This document shows positions 37,361 to 46,824 of a stretch of DNA of 55,926 nucleotides, piece by piece. The notes beneath the pieces are model-generated. The model ran no database searches, was not told the DNA's origin, and saw only the letters and a list, made by a program, of their open reading frames with translations. The DNA is from an uncultured Rhizobium sp. GTDB lineage: Bacteria; Pseudomonadota; Alphaproteobacteria; Rhizobiales; Rhizobiaceae. Each line of letters opens with the position of its first letter. Position 1 is the first letter of the stretch. The stretch covers positions 1 through 55,926 of the forward strand of contig CAMFIE010000027.1 in the NCBI GenBank assembly GCA_945952315.1. The letters are read 5' to 3'. Both the position numbers and the translations under genes were made by a program.

Positions 37361-37641
37361 CCGCTTCAGGCCTCAACAGCGTGGGGCGGAACGAAAAGTC
37401 GGCCCCTTTGCAGGAAGTCTAAAGGAAAGCGGCAGCCAGGGGAACGGCGCTGGCTGTGGAAAGCGAGAGCCTTGTGCCGCTAAACGCAAAAGCACCGGCA
37501 GAGGCGGAGCGCCTTCCGGGCAAAAACGGGGTGGAGGAGAGGCCCTGATGCCCGCAAGCGGGCTCGATTTCTTCGGGGCCAGGATGCTGGGCGCGCATTG
37601 CCTCCGCCAGCTTTGCCGCCAGCGGGGGAAGCGATCGGTCG

Positions 37642-38685
37642 TCAGGCGGCTTCCTGCGACTTTTCCGCTTCCTTTTCCTTGAGTTCGATCTGGCCTGCAT
37701 TGGCAAGCCGGATCGCTTCCTGGGCGACCGCGCGGCGTGCGATCGCAATCTCGCGCGGGTTGATGCCCTGGGTGCCGGAGGCGAGGTCCGATTCGATCAT
37801 GCGGCGTGCACGCGGGCTGATGGCCGAGAGAACCGCTTCGCGGATCTCGTTCGGCGCGCCGCGGAGGGCCATGGTGACGATGTCGCCGGCAATGTCGTTG
37901 AACAGCATGACGCGGCTGCGCTGCGGCATGTAGAGCAGGTCGTCGAAGAGGAAGATCTTCGGGCGAACCTTGTTGACGGCTTCCTTGCTGATCGATTCGA
38001 GCGAGTTGAGGAGGGTATCCACCTGCGGCTTGTCGAGTTCGTTCATCAGTTCGGCGACCTTGTTGGTGCCGATGGAGTTCTTTTCCGCCTCGATCTCGCC
38101 GATGAGTTCCATCACGCGGTTTTCGATGATCTGGGCGGCCTTCGGGCTCACTTCCTTCATGTTGACGGTGCGGTTCATGATGTCAGCACGGCGGCTGTCG
38201 GGCAGCTGCAGCAGCACCTTGGCACCGAAGGAGGAGGGAAGCATGGAGAGAATATAGGCAATGGTCTGCGGGTGTTCGCGCAGGAGGAACTTGCCGACGA
38301 AGGCCGGATCGGCCTCCTGCATGCGGTCCCAGATGGAAGATTCGTAAGCCTGGAAGGCGGCGCGGCGGCCAAGCAGGCCATCCACTTCTTCCGGCGTCAA
38401 CCCTTCCTCGAGGATGCTTTCGATGGCCTTTGCATTGTCCATCAGGCCGGCACCCTCGGTGAAGAGGTCTTCGAACTCGGCCACCAGCTGGGCCAGTTCG
38501 TCCGGGGGAACGGTACGGAGGGTCTGGGCGGAGGCAATGATTACCTGCAGCTCGGCCTGCGTGAAATATTTCAGGAGCCGGCCAGCGACGGTCTTGCCCA
38601 TGGCCAGGAGAACCGCAGCGGCCTTGTCGGCCTGTGAGAGCGGTTTGTCTGGCAGGTTTCCGCCGAAATCGTCAAAGTCCATCAT
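37642..38685 (-). CDS. fliG: Flagellar motor switch protein FliG
   Basis: 347 residues forming the rotor ring that contacts MotA. Typical segments: KAAAVLLAMGKTVAGRLLKYFT (N-terminal, FliF-binding), EHPQTIAYILSMLP and the EHPQ motif of the middle domain (about 134-147), and the C-terminal torque helix region with LRGAPNEIREAVLSAISPRARRMIESDL (about 270-300) holding the charged residues that face MotA. 33 bases after fliN. Confidence 0.97.
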   Translation of the reverse strand: MMDFDDFGGNLPDKPLSQADKAAAVLLAMGKTVAGRLLKYFTQAELQVIIASAQTLRTVPPDELAQLVAEFEDLFTEGAGLMDNAKAIESILEEGLTPEEVDGLLGRRAAFQAYESSIWDRMQEADPAFVGKFLLREHPQTIAYILSMLPSSFGAKVLLQLPDSRRADIMNRTVNMKEVSPKAAQIIENRVMELIGEIEAEKNSIGTNKVAELMNELDKPQVDTLLNSLESISKEAVNKVRPKIFLFDDLLYMPQRSRVMLFNDIAGDIVTMALRGAPNEIREAVLSAISPRARRMIESDLASGTQGINPREIAIARRAVAQEAIRLANAGQIELKEKEAEKSQEAA

Positions 38686-38718
38686 GGTCTTTCACCCTCG
38701 CTGTCCCATACATCGGGA

Positions 38719-39255
38719 TCAGACTTTCCTTGTACTCATAACCTCGATCAGCCGGACGCCAAATCGCGTATCGTCATTCTCCAGAACCGTGATTTCGCCA
38801 CGGGCGATCCGCCGCCCGTTGACCATGATGTCGACGGGTTCACCGATCTTCTTGTCGAGGGCGATGGTGGCGCCCTCGTTGAGATTCATAAGCCCCGAAA
38901 CCTGCATGCGGCTTGTGCCCAGCACGATCTGCACATCGATCGGGATGTCCATGATCAGGTCGAGGTTGGAATTCAGGGCGCTGCCGGGCGCCTGGCGCCG
39001 GGAGCCCTCGTTCATGCCGCTGGCCTGGGGCGAGGGTGCCGAACCGAAGTCCTGCCCGCCAAAGGCCGACAGATCGGTGCCGCCACCCGCCGCGGCGCCG
39101 AAATCGCCACCGAAGCTGTCGAGATCCGGCAGGGAACCATCCGCGTCGTTCTTCAGAACGCCGCGCAGATCGTCGATGGCATTTTCGAGGTCGGCATCGC
39201 TGCCGATCGAATCCATCGAGAAATCGGAATCCAGTGGGTTCTTTTGAGTAGCCAT
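38719..39255 (-). CDS. fliN: Flagellar motor switch protein FliN
   Basis: 178 residues: a long N-terminal Asp/Gly/Ala-rich flexible part (about 1-95), as in rhizobia, and a C-terminal SpoA domain (about 98-178: [45 protein letters not shown]). Forms the lower C-ring with FliM and helps dock the export ATPase complex. Lies between fliM and fliG. Confidence 0.95.
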   Translation of the reverse strand: MATQKNPLDSDFSMDSIGSDADLENAIDDLRGVLKNDADGSLPDLDSFGGDFGAAAGGGTDLSAFGGQDFGSAPSPQASGMNEGSRRQAPGSALNSNLDLIMDIPIDVQIVLGTSRMQVSGLMNLNEGATIALDKKIGEPVDIMVNGRRIARGEITVLENDDTRFGVRLIEVMSTRKV

Positions 39256-39312
39256 GAATATACTATTCCATTTGAAACTTGCGTCAAACTGCCTTCGCCG
39301 GCCGAACCGGCA

Positions 39313-40263
39313 TCAGCTCATCAGATGACGGAGGATTTCGTCATCCGAACTGACATTGTCCTTCACCCGCACCATGTAATTGGCGCCGGATTTGCCGAAT
39401 TCGCACACATACATCTCCTTGCCGTTGGCGCTGACATCCACATGGACGTCCTCGGCATCGAAGAAGGGAATGACATCGCCGGCAGCGAGCTTCGATATCG
39501 TGCGGAGCGTCAGCGTCTGGAGCTTGATTCGCGCTTCGAGCGTCACCTGCGAGCGGCGCACCTGTTCGCCGATCTGCTCGGCCCATTCCTTCTTGCCCTT
39601 GGCCTGCTGGCCCTTGGACTTCGGAAACACCACGGTGGTCTTCAGAAGCGCCTTCTGCGGCACGATCAGGCTGAACTCTGTGGTGACGGGACCCAGCGAA
39701 ATGTTGAGGCGGATCACCGCGGCATACTGGTCGGGCTCGTCGGCGGCCGGCTTGGCCCGGTCCTCTGCATTCTGCGGCCGCTCGATCAGCGTTTCGAAGC
39801 CGCCCGGCGCATTGACACCGGATTTCAGCACGCTGCCGATCTTTTCGAAGACCATGATGGCCATGTCGAGCTCGATCTTGGAAAGCGGCCGCATGACGGG
39901 CTCTTCGATCGTGTCGCTGGTCGCGCCGAGCATGTGCTCCATCAGCGTGATCACGAAGCCGTTGCCGCAGGTCATCAGGAAGCCCGGGCACCAGTTGCGC
40001 AGCGAGGCATCTGCCACCACGCATTCATCGCTGACTTCGGCGACGAGATCGCTCATCAGGCCTGTTTCGCAGCCCACATAGCCGACATTGACGTCGAGAT
40101 GGGTCTCGCTGTGGAAAACGTCGGGAAGAAAATCGGAATAGAGCTGGCCGAAATCGGCGCAGATCTTGTCGATGGTCCGCCGGTCGCCCAGCCCGCCGGT
40201 CAGGCGGGCGAGGAGGGCAGGATCCATGCGCGTCGCGGGGGATGCTGCAGTTGCTTCTGTCAT
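39313..40263 (-). CDS. fliM: Flagellar motor switch protein FliM
   Basis: About 316 residues. FliM-type middle domain with ICADFGQLYSDFLPDVF and a C-terminal SpoA domain (about 245-310: LTLRTISKLAAGDVIPFFDAEDVHV). Binds phosphorylated CheY and sets rotation speed or direction. The exact start is open: the ATG at 40263 or a GTG at 40272 that overlaps the motA stop as GTGA. The short N-terminal CheY-binding peptide of enterobacterial FliM is not obvious, as in other rhizobia. Confidence 0.93.
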   Translation of the reverse strand: MTEATAASPATRMDPALLARLTGGLGDRRTIDKICADFGQLYSDFLPDVFHSETHLDVNVGYVGCETGLMSDLVAEVSDECVVADASLRNWCPGFLMTCGNGFVITLMEHMLGATSDTIEEPVMRPLSKIELDMAIMVFEKIGSVLKSGVNAPGGFETLIERPQNAEDRAKPAADEPDQYAAVIRLNISLGPVTTEFSLIVPQKALLKTTVVFPKSKGQQAKGKKEWAEQIGEQVRRSQVTLEARIKLQTLTLRTISKLAAGDVIPFFDAEDVHVDVSANGKEMYVCEFGKSGANYMVRVKDNVSSDDEILRHLMS

Positions 40264-40268
40264 AGTCG

Positions 40269-41141
40269 TCACGCTGCCTTGTTTTCACCGCCAGGATTCA
40301 TCATTTCCTGTTCAACGGCGTCGATGGAAGGACGTTCGTAGGAAGAGATCGTCTTGCGGCCATATTCGAGCGCGACCTGCGGGACCGAGCCGTTCATGTA
40401 GGCGAGCAGGGTCTGCTTCACGACGATATAGAGCCGATGCTGCTTGGTACGCACACCCTTGATCTGCGCCACGATGGGGTTGCAGACCGAGTAGGAAAGA
40501 AGAATGCCGAGGAAGGTGCCCACCAGCGCCGAGCCGATGAGGTGACCGAGCACTTCCGGCGGATCGTTGATGTGTGCCATGGCCTTGATAACGCCGAGAA
40601 CCGCCGCCACGATACCGATGGCCGGGAAGCTGTCGCCCATGGAGGTGATGGCATTATAGGGCTTCATCTTGTCGTAGAGCATGGTGTTCATCTCTTCGTC
40701 CATCAGCGCCTCGATCTCGTGGGAGCGGGCATTGCCGATGATGATGAGACGCACATAATCGCAGATGAAGGCGGTCAGGTCCTTGTTCTTCAGCACCGAG
40801 GGCGCCACCTGGAAGATCGAGGATTCGGCCGGATTGTCGATATGGGCTTCGATCTCGTTGCGCGACTTGGTGCGCAGGTCGCGCATCAGCGAATAGAGCA
40901 CGCCGAGCACGTCGAGATAGTCCCGTTCCTTGGGCACCGACTGCTTGAAGGCTTCGCCAACGGCCTTGCCGGTATCCTTCACCACCTTCATGGGGTTGGC
41001 CATGATATAGCCACCCATGCCGGCGCCGGCGATGATCACGAATTCGAAGGGCTGCCAGAGCGCCCCGATATGGCCACCCATGGCCATGAAGCTGCCGATG
41101 ATGCAGCCTGCTGTGATCACGAGTCCAATGATGATGTTCAT
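40269..41141 (-). CDS. motA: Flagellar stator protein MotA
   Basis: 290 residues with four membrane helices: about 2-22, 33-50, about 158-176 and about 187-207. The cytoplasmic loop contains the charged segment [14 protein letters not shown] that would contact FliG. With MotB (not in the window) it makes the proton-driven stator; rhizobia also use MotC and MotE. First gene of the leftward operon; the 300-base gap to the rightward flgF must contain both promoters. Confidence 0.96.
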   Translation of the reverse strand: MNIIIGLVITAGCIIGSFMAMGGHIGALWQPFEFVIIAGAGMGGYIMANPMKVVKDTGKAVGEAFKQSVPKERDYLDVLGVLYSLMRDLRTKSRNEIEAHIDNPAESSIFQVAPSVLKNKDLTAFICDYVRLIIIGNARSHEIEALMDEEMNTMLYDKMKPYNAITSMGDSFPAIGIVAAVLGVIKAMAHINDPPEVLGHLIGSALVGTFLGILLSYSVCNPIVAQIKGVRTKQHRLYIVVKQTLLAYMNGSVPQVALEYGRKTISSYERPSIDAVEQEMMNPGGENKAA

Positions 41142-41443
41142 GACTTGCCCATGCTCGGTGATTGAATGTCGTTGTCTGGATTAGGATTCGAGGCTTGCGT
41201 GAGGCTGTTTGTCATGAGCCTGAAGGGTTGTCCGGGCCGGGCTCGCAAGGGCCAGTTTCGCGCAAGCATTATTCCGCACATTCGGCGAAACAGGGCGATC
41301 ATGCCCGGTTGCCATTATGGCGGTGCGTTATGAGGACCTCGTTAACGCATCGGGGAATTTCCGGTGCCGGAACGGCACAGGTTTCGCCCTGCCAGGCTGC
41401 CGGGCCCGCCGCCGATTTCTTGAATCCAGCGGAGTATGTGGCT
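41142..41443. other. Divergent promoter region motA / flgF
   Basis: About 300 bases with no supported gene between two divergent flagellar operons. It should hold both promoters, but I see no promoter element that I would mark. Confidence 0.5.
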
Positions 41444-42178
41444 GTGCAGTCCGGTCTTTATGTCTCGCTTTCCTCGCAGATCGCCCTCGAGCGGCGCCTC
41501 ACGACCATCGCCGATAACATGGCAAACTCCAACACGGTGGGCTTCCGCTCCACCGATGTGAAGTTCGACCAGGTGATGAGCAACACCCAGAACGATCTGG
41601 GTGCCAAGGTCGCCTTCGTCTCCCAGGGCAACGACTATCTCTCGGAGCGCCAGGGGGAAATGGTGCAGACGGAGAACTCGCTCGATTTCGCCGTCCGCGG
41701 CGATGCCTGGTTTGCCATCAACACGCCGGTGGGCAAGGTGCTCACCCGCGATGGACGTTTCTCCCTGTCCGATACGGGCCAGCTCCTCTCCACCCGCGGC
41801 TATCCGGTGCTGGATGCGGGCGGTGCGCCCATCCAGGTGCCGCGCGACGGCGGGCCGATCAAGGTCGGCCGCGACGGGAATATCTACCAGGCCGGCAAGC
41901 TGGTGGGCTCGCTCGGCCTCTTCACCGCCGATCTCAGCCAGGGCTTCATCCGCTTCGAAAACTCCGGCGTCATCTCCACCCAGGCGCCGCGCCCGGTGGT
42001 CGACCAGCCGGATGTCGGCGTCATGCAGGGCTATGTCGAACAGTCGAACGTGAACGGCATCGGCGAGATGACCCAGCTCATCCAGGTCAACCGCGCCTTC
42101 GAGCAGATCACCGCCCTGATGCGCGACAGCGAGAGCTCGCTCTCGGAGGCCCTGAAGACGCTCGGCGGCAGCCGCTGA
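41444..42178 (+). CDS. flgF: Flagellar rod protein FlgF
   Basis: 244 residues of the rod/hook family. N-terminal motif LYVSLSSQIALERRLTTIADNMANSNTVGFRS and C-terminal motif EMTQLIQVNRAFEQITALMRDSE pair to form the axial helices. The start is GTG at 41444, preceded by GGAG and giving MQSGLYVSLSS, the usual N-terminus; longer in-frame extensions to 41162 have no family match. Proximal rod subunit. Precedes fliI. Confidence 0.94.
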   Translation: MQSGLYVSLSSQIALERRLTTIADNMANSNTVGFRSTDVKFDQVMSNTQNDLGAKVAFVSQGNDYLSERQGEMVQTENSLDFAVRGDAWFAINTPVGKVLTRDGRFSLSDTGQLLSTRGYPVLDAGGAPIQVPRDGGPIKVGRDGNIYQAGKLVGSLGLFTADLSQGFIRFENSGVISTQAPRPVVDQPDVGVMQGYVEQSNVNGIGEMTQLIQVNRAFEQITALMRDSESSLSEALKTLGGSR

Positions 42179-42322
42179 TTTGGGAAGATCGCCAAGACCG
42201 GCAGGCGCTTCCCATGAGGGGAGGCGGGGCGCTCAGGCAGGAGCGCCGGAAGAATGAACTCTTTTGAACGACGTCCGGCGGATCGGGCCGATTGATGGCA
42301 ACGCCCGGCAGGGAGCATGGAA

Positions 42323-43690
42323 ATGACCGAGGCAGTGCTGAACGACCTTCCCGTCTCCCGCAAGCTCACCCAGCTTGCGGGCCTTGTCGACCGCTATGCG
42401 CGCCCCGCCCATGCGGTGACCCATGGCGGCCATGTGCAGACCATCGCCGCCGGCCACTACACGGTATCGGGCCTTTCCAAGCATGTCCGGCTGGGCGAAT
42501 TCGTCGCCCATCGCAGCGCCTCGGGCATTCATCTCGGGGAAGTCATCCGTGTCGAGCCGGACGTGGTCTATGTCTGCCCAATCGAGCCCGGCGAGCCCAT
42601 CGGCATTCATGACACGATCATCCGCAAGGGTGCCTTCCGCATTGCCCCTGACGACAGCTGGTGCGGCCGGACCATCAATGCGCTCGGCGAACCGATCGAC
42701 GGCATGGGCCCGCTCACGCCGGGCCATGTCCGCCGGCCGATCTCCAACACCGCTCCGCCCTCCATGACGCGCCAGCGCGTCGAGACCGGCTTCAAGACCG
42801 GCGTCCGGGCCATCGATATCTTCTCCCCGCTCTGCTACGGCCAGCGCCTCGGCGTCTTCGCCGGCTCCGGCGTCGGCAAGTCCACCCTGCTGTCCATGCT
42901 GGCGCGCGCCGATGCCTTCGACAAGGTCGTGATCGCGCTGGTCGGCGAACGTGGCCGCGAAGTGCGTGAATTCATCGAGGATACGCTCGGCGTCCACATG
43001 GCGAAGTCGATCGCCGTGGTCGCGACCTCCGATGAAAGCCCGATGCTGCGCAAGATGGCGCCACTCTCGGCCGTCACCATCGCGGAACATTTTCGCGACC
43101 AGGGCGACAACGTGCTTCTCATCGTCGACAGCGTCACCCGTTTTGCCCATGCGATCCGCGAAGTGGCGGTGGCGGCCGGCGAGCCGCCGATTGCCCGCGG
43201 CTATCCGGCCTCGGTCTTCACCGAACTGCCGCGCCTTCTCGAGCGCGCCGGCCCCGGGGCCGAAGGGGCAGGAACGATCACCGCGATCATCTCCATCCTC
43301 GTCGATGGCGACAATCACAACGATCCGATCGCGGACTCCACCCGCGGCATTCTGGACGGGCACATCGTGCTCGAGCGCACGCTTGCGGAAGAGGGGCGCT
43401 ATCCGCCCGTCAATCCGCTGGCCTCGATATCGCGTCTTGCCCGCAAGGCATGGACACCCGACCAGGAAAAGCTGGTGCGCCGGCTGAAATCGCTCATCCA
43501 CCGCTTCGAGGAAACGCGGGACCTGCGCCTGATCGGCGGCTATCGCCCGGGCAGCGATCCCGATCTCGACATGGCCATCAAGCAGGTGCCGATCATCTAC
43601 GAGGTGCTCAAGCAGTCGCCGGGCGACAAGCCGGCAAACGACGCTTTTGCCGATCTCGCCAATGGCCTGAAGAACGGCGCCGTGCGGTAG
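42323..43690 (+). CDS. fliI: Flagellum-specific ATPase FliI
   Basis: 455 residues; ATPase of the export apparatus, related to F1 beta. Walker A GSGVGKST (181-188), Walker B LLIVDSVTRFAH and the catalytic Glu in VGERGREV are present, with PGLSHITEE-type C-terminal features replaced by the usual FliI end. The ATG at 42323 is chosen because GGGAG lies seven bases upstream; the ATG two codons earlier is too close to it. Normal length. No adjacent fliH is visible. Confidence 0.96.
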   Translation: MTEAVLNDLPVSRKLTQLAGLVDRYARPAHAVTHGGHVQTIAAGHYTVSGLSKHVRLGEFVAHRSASGIHLGEVIRVEPDVVYVCPIEPGEPIGIHDTIIRKGAFRIAPDDSWCGRTINALGEPIDGMGPLTPGHVRRPISNTAPPSMTRQRVETGFKTGVRAIDIFSPLCYGQRLGVFAGSGVGKSTLLSMLARADAFDKVVIALVGERGREVREFIEDTLGVHMAKSIAVVATSDESPMLRKMAPLSAVTIAEHFRDQGDNVLLIVDSVTRFAHAIREVAVAAGEPPIARGYPASVFTELPRLLERAGPGAEGAGTITAIISILVDGDNHNDPIADSTRGILDGHIVLERTLAEEGRYPPVNPLASISRLARKAWTPDQEKLVRRLKSLIHRFEETRDLRLIGGYRPGSDPDLDMAIKQVPIIYEVLKQSPGDKPANDAFADLANGLKNGAVR

Positions 43691-43727
43691 GCGCCCTGAT
43701 CATGAAGGAAGACGGAACGTGACCGAA

Positions 43728-44282
43728 ATGGACTACGAGGACGACGACAAGCCCGTCCAGCCGCTGGCGCGGAGAGGGGGCAAGTCGATCTGGGCGGATC
43801 GGCTGCTCATCTCCGCCGGCATCACCATGGCCGCGGCGGCGGCTTTCTTTCCCTGGTATGTCTTCTTCAACGAGGACAAGTTCGGCATTCGCGTGGCCGC
43901 GATCGACCGCAGCCGCGACCTGCCGCATACGGGCCCGCGCAATGTCTTCAGCGTGTCGCCCATGGCGATGGTCAACAAGAACAAGAACCCCAATCCCCAG
44001 GCCCCTTCGCTGGACCAGCTGACCACGGCAACGGTCTCGAGCCTCGGCAAGAACCGGAACACGCCGGAGCCTCCCATGGAGGAGCAGCCCTTTCCGGGCC
44101 AGACCGGCTTCCGCCTGATGCATGTCGCCAATGGCCGGGCCATGATCGAGGATCGCACGGGCATGTATCTCGTCCGCGTCGGCTCGATCCTGCCCGATCA
44201 GAGCCGTCTCGCCGCCATCGAACAGCGCGAAGGCAAGTGGGTGACCGTCACCTCTCGGGGCGATGTCTTCGATACGCAATAA
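43728..44282 (+). CDS. Conserved hypothetical flagellar-cluster membrane protein
   Basis: About 184 residues. An acidic start (MDYEDDDKPVQPL), one membrane helix (about 26-47, RLLISAGITMAAAAAFFPWYVFF) and a largely disordered, Pro/Asn-rich stretch before a small C-terminal fold (FRLMHVANGRAMIEDRTGMYLVRVGSIL). It keeps this place between fliI and flgB in rhizobia, so a flagellar role is likely, but no function is known to me. A GTG three codons upstream is an alternative start. Confidence 0.75.
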   Translation: MDYEDDDKPVQPLARRGGKSIWADRLLISAGITMAAAAAFFPWYVFFNEDKFGIRVAAIDRSRDLPHTGPRNVFSVSPMAMVNKNKNPNPQAPSLDQLTTATVSSLGKNRNTPEPPMEEQPFPGQTGFRLMHVANGRAMIEDRTGMYLVRVGSILPDQSRLAAIEQREGKWVTVTSRGDVFDTQ

Positions 44283-44362
44283 GGGTTTAGACAAGCGGTT
44301 TTCCGTAAGTCCCACGCAAGATTAATTGCCTAGGTTCGGGACAGGACAAGACGGAGAACAGC

Positions 44363-44761
44363 ATGACGCAGCCTATCCAACTTTTCAGCCTGGCGTCCCG
44401 GCAAGCCGAGTGGCTTTCGGTCCGCCAGGAGGTGGTGGCAGCCAATATCGCGAATGCCAGCACCCCGAAATATCGCGCTAAGGACGTAACCCCCTTCAAC
44501 GCGGTCTTGGACAACAGCGGCAGCCTCCAGATGGCCCGGACCAATCCGGCCCACCTCTCCGGAAATCCTGAAGGCATCGGCGGAAACGTCGAGGTGCGAG
44601 AGGCCGAGCTGGTCAATGAAATCGGCGTGCAGGAATCCGGCAACACGGTCGGCCTGGCCGAGGAAATGACCAAGAGCGGCGAAATCAAGCGCCAGTACGA
44701 GCTCAACGCAGCGCTCGTCAAATCCTTCCATCGCATGATGTTGATGACGGTAAGGAAGTAA
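44363..44761 (+). CDS. flgB: Flagellar basal-body rod protein FlgB
   Basis: 132 residues; proximal rod subunit. N-terminal motif LASRQAEWLSVRQEVVAANIANASTPKYRAKDV and C-terminal VKSFHRMMLMTVRK are typical. First of a tightly packed ten-gene run to fliP; six bases separate it from flgC. About 80 bases lie upstream after the unknown gene, room for a promoter. Confidence 0.95.
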   Translation: MTQPIQLFSLASRQAEWLSVRQEVVAANIANASTPKYRAKDVTPFNAVLDNSGSLQMARTNPAHLSGNPEGIGGNVEVREAELVNEIGVQESGNTVGLAEEMTKSGEIKRQYELNAALVKSFHRMMLMTVRK

Positions 44762-44767
44762 CGGATC

Positions 44768-45187
44768 ATGGACCCCTTGGCAGCATCCCTCAAAATCGCC
44801 GGAACGGGCATGGAAGCCCAGGCGACCCGCCTGCGCATCGTTTCGGAAAACATTGCAAACGCCCGTTCCACGGGCGACACCCCGGGCGCCGATCCCTATC
44901 GGCGCAAGACGATCACCTTCGGTTCGGAACTGGACAAGGCCTCCGGCGCCTCGGTCGTCACCGTCGAAAAGCTCGGCAGCGACCGCTCGAAGTTCATCGA
45001 GGAATATGATCCGGGCAATCCGGCCGCCGATGCAAAGGGCATGGTGAAGATGCCCAATGTCAACATTCTCGTGGAAATGGCAGACATGCGGGAAGCAAAC
45101 CGCAATTACGAAGCCAATCTCCAGACCGTAAAGCAGTCGCGCGATCTGATCTCGGCGACCCTCGACCTCCTGAAGGCATCGCAATGA
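44768..45187 (+). CDS. flgC: Flagellar basal-body rod protein FlgC
   Basis: 139 residues; proximal rod subunit. [15 protein letters not shown] near the N-terminus and [31 protein letters not shown] near the C-terminus are the family signatures. Its stop overlaps the fliE start by four bases. Confidence 0.96.
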   Translation: MDPLAASLKIAGTGMEAQATRLRIVSENIANARSTGDTPGADPYRRKTITFGSELDKASGASVVTVEKLGSDRSKFIEEYDPGNPAADAKGMVKMPNVNILVEMADMREANRNYEANLQTVKQSRDLISATLDLLKASQ

Positions 45188-45510
45188 TCGACGCACTGAA
45201 CGCAATCAGCAGCATCAGCGGCCTCGGCGCCGTTGGCAAGACGCTCCTCGAAACCCGCCACACGGACGGTGCCACCCCGGCACTCGCCACCGGCCAGACC
45301 TTCGGCGAAGTGCTGACCAGCATGGCCTCCGAAGCCATGAACAACATCAAGCAGGGCGAAGCCATGTCCTTCGCCGGCATTCAGGGCAAGGCCTCCACCC
45401 GTGAAGTGGTGGATGCCGTCATGCAGGCGGAACAGTCCCTGCAGACCGCCATCACGCTGCGCGACAAGGTGGTCTCCGCCTTCCTCGACGTCACCAAAAT
45501 GCAGATCTAG
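45184..45510 (+). CDS. fliE: Flagellar hook-basal body protein FliE
   Basis: 108 residues; links the MS ring to the rod. The C-terminal helices with [41 protein letters not shown] are typical. The start overlaps the flgC stop as ATGA. Confidence 0.94.
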   Translation: MIDALNAISSISGLGAVGKTLLETRHTDGATPALATGQTFGEVLTSMASEAMNNIKQGEAMSFAGIQGKASTREVVDAVMQAEQSLQTAITLRDKVVSAFLDVTKMQI

Positions 45511-45531
45511 CGAAATTCGAGGCCCCAAAGC

Positions 45532-46320
45532 ATGAGAGCGCTTTCCATCGCCGCAACCGGCATGAATGCCCAGCAGACCAATCTGGAAGTGATCGCGAAC
45601 AACATCGCGAACATCAACACGACCGGCTTCAAGCGTGCCCGCGCCGAGTTTACCGACCTGCTCTACCAGGCCGACCGGCTCCAGGGCGTTCCAAACCGCG
45701 CCAATCAGGCCGTCGTGCCGGAAGGTGCCAATATCGGCCTCGGCGTGCAGACCGCCGCCGTGCGCAACATCCACAAGCAGGGCGAACTGCAGGAAACCGG
45801 CAACCAGTATGACGTCGCCATCATCGGCCGCGGCTGGTTCCAGGTGCAGACGCCCGACGGCACCACCATGTACAGCCGCGCCGGCGCCTTCAACACCAAT
45901 GCGCAGGGCCAGCTGGTGACCATCGAGGGCTATGCCGTCGTGCCGAACATCACCGTTCCGCAGGATGCGAGCGAAGTGAAGATCAACGCCACCGGCCAGG
46001 TCTTCGCCCGCATCGGCAATTCCTCGGATTTCACCGAGCTCGGCCAGCTCACCATGGCGAACTTCGTCAACGAGGCCGGCCTGCAGCCGATGGGGGACAA
46101 CCTCTTCCAGCAGACGGCGGCGTCCGGTGAGGCAATCGTGGCGCCCCCGGGTGACCCGGGTTTCGGCACGCTCAAGCAGGCCTATCTGGAGAGTTCCAAC
46201 GTCGACGCGGTGAAGGAAATCTCCGAGATGATCTCCGCCCAGCGCGCCTACGAAATGAACTCCAAGGTCATCCAGACCGCGGATGAAATGGCTGCCGTTG
46301 TCAGCAAGAACCTGAAGTAA
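45532..46320 (+). CDS. flgG: Flagellar distal rod protein FlgG
   Basis: 262 residues; distal rod. N-terminal [40 protein letters not shown] and C-terminal [35 protein letters not shown] match FlgG closely, and the length is standard. Lies 21 bases after fliE. Confidence 0.97.
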   Translation: MRALSIAATGMNAQQTNLEVIANNIANINTTGFKRARAEFTDLLYQADRLQGVPNRANQAVVPEGANIGLGVQTAAVRNIHKQGELQETGNQYDVAIIGRGWFQVQTPDGTTMYSRAGAFNTNAQGQLVTIEGYAVVPNITVPQDASEVKINATGQVFARIGNSSDFTELGQLTMANFVNEAGLQPMGDNLFQQTAASGEAIVAPPGDPGFGTLKQAYLESSNVDAVKEISEMISAQRAYEMNSKVIQTADEMAAVVSKNLK

Positions 46321-46341
46321 GGAAAGAAAGGCAGGGCGAAC

Positions 46342-46824
46342 ATGACGTTTTCCCAGACAGCAATCAAACGCGCAGGCGCCGTCCTGCTCGCAGCGAAAGC
46401 CCTGTTCGGCCCTGCCATGGCGCTCGCCGCCGGCTCGCTCGGCACCGCCGTGGTGCCATCCGCCATCATCTATCCCGGGCAGGAAATCTCCGGCGACCGC
46501 ATTCAGGTCGTAGAGGTCACCAATCCGAACCTCTCGGGGGATTACGCGCGAACCAGCAACGAAGTCATCGGCATGATCGCGAAGTCGACCCTGCTGCCCG
46601 GCCGGACGATCCCGGTCTCCGCGCTCAGGGTGCCCTTCGCCATGACCAGGGGGTCGACCGTGCGGCTCACCTTCACCCTTGGCAGCATGACCATTTCCGC
46701 CGCGGGATCGCCGCTCACCGATGCCGCGGTGGGCGATGTCATCCGGGCCCGCAATCTTGATTCCGGCGTGATCGTCAGCGGCACGGTCATGGCCGATGGC
46801 ACGATCCATGTGGTAGCGAAATGA
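46342..46824 (+). CDS. flgA: Flagellar P-ring assembly chaperone FlgA
   Basis: 160 residues with a signal peptide (about 1-33, ending MALAAGS) and a SAF-type domain (VPSAIIYPGQEISGDRIQVVEV; LLPGRTIPVSALRVP). Periplasmic chaperone for FlgI. Shorter than the E. coli protein, as in rhizobia. Stop overlaps the flgI start by four bases. Confidence 0.93.
   Translation: MTFSQTAIKRAGAVLLAAKALFGPAMALAAGSLGTAVVPSAIIYPGQEISGDRIQVVEVTNPNLSGDYARTSNEVIGMIAKSTLLPGRTIPVSALRVPFAMTRGSTVRLTFTLGSMTISAAGSPLTDAAVGDVIRARNLDSGVIVSGTVMADGTIHVVAK

Noticed and set aside
37419-37748. Minus-strand open frame between fliG and flhB
   Set aside because: It overlaps the end of fliG, is Ser/Arg-rich and has no motif; the 281-base gap between fliG and flhB is treated as non-coding.
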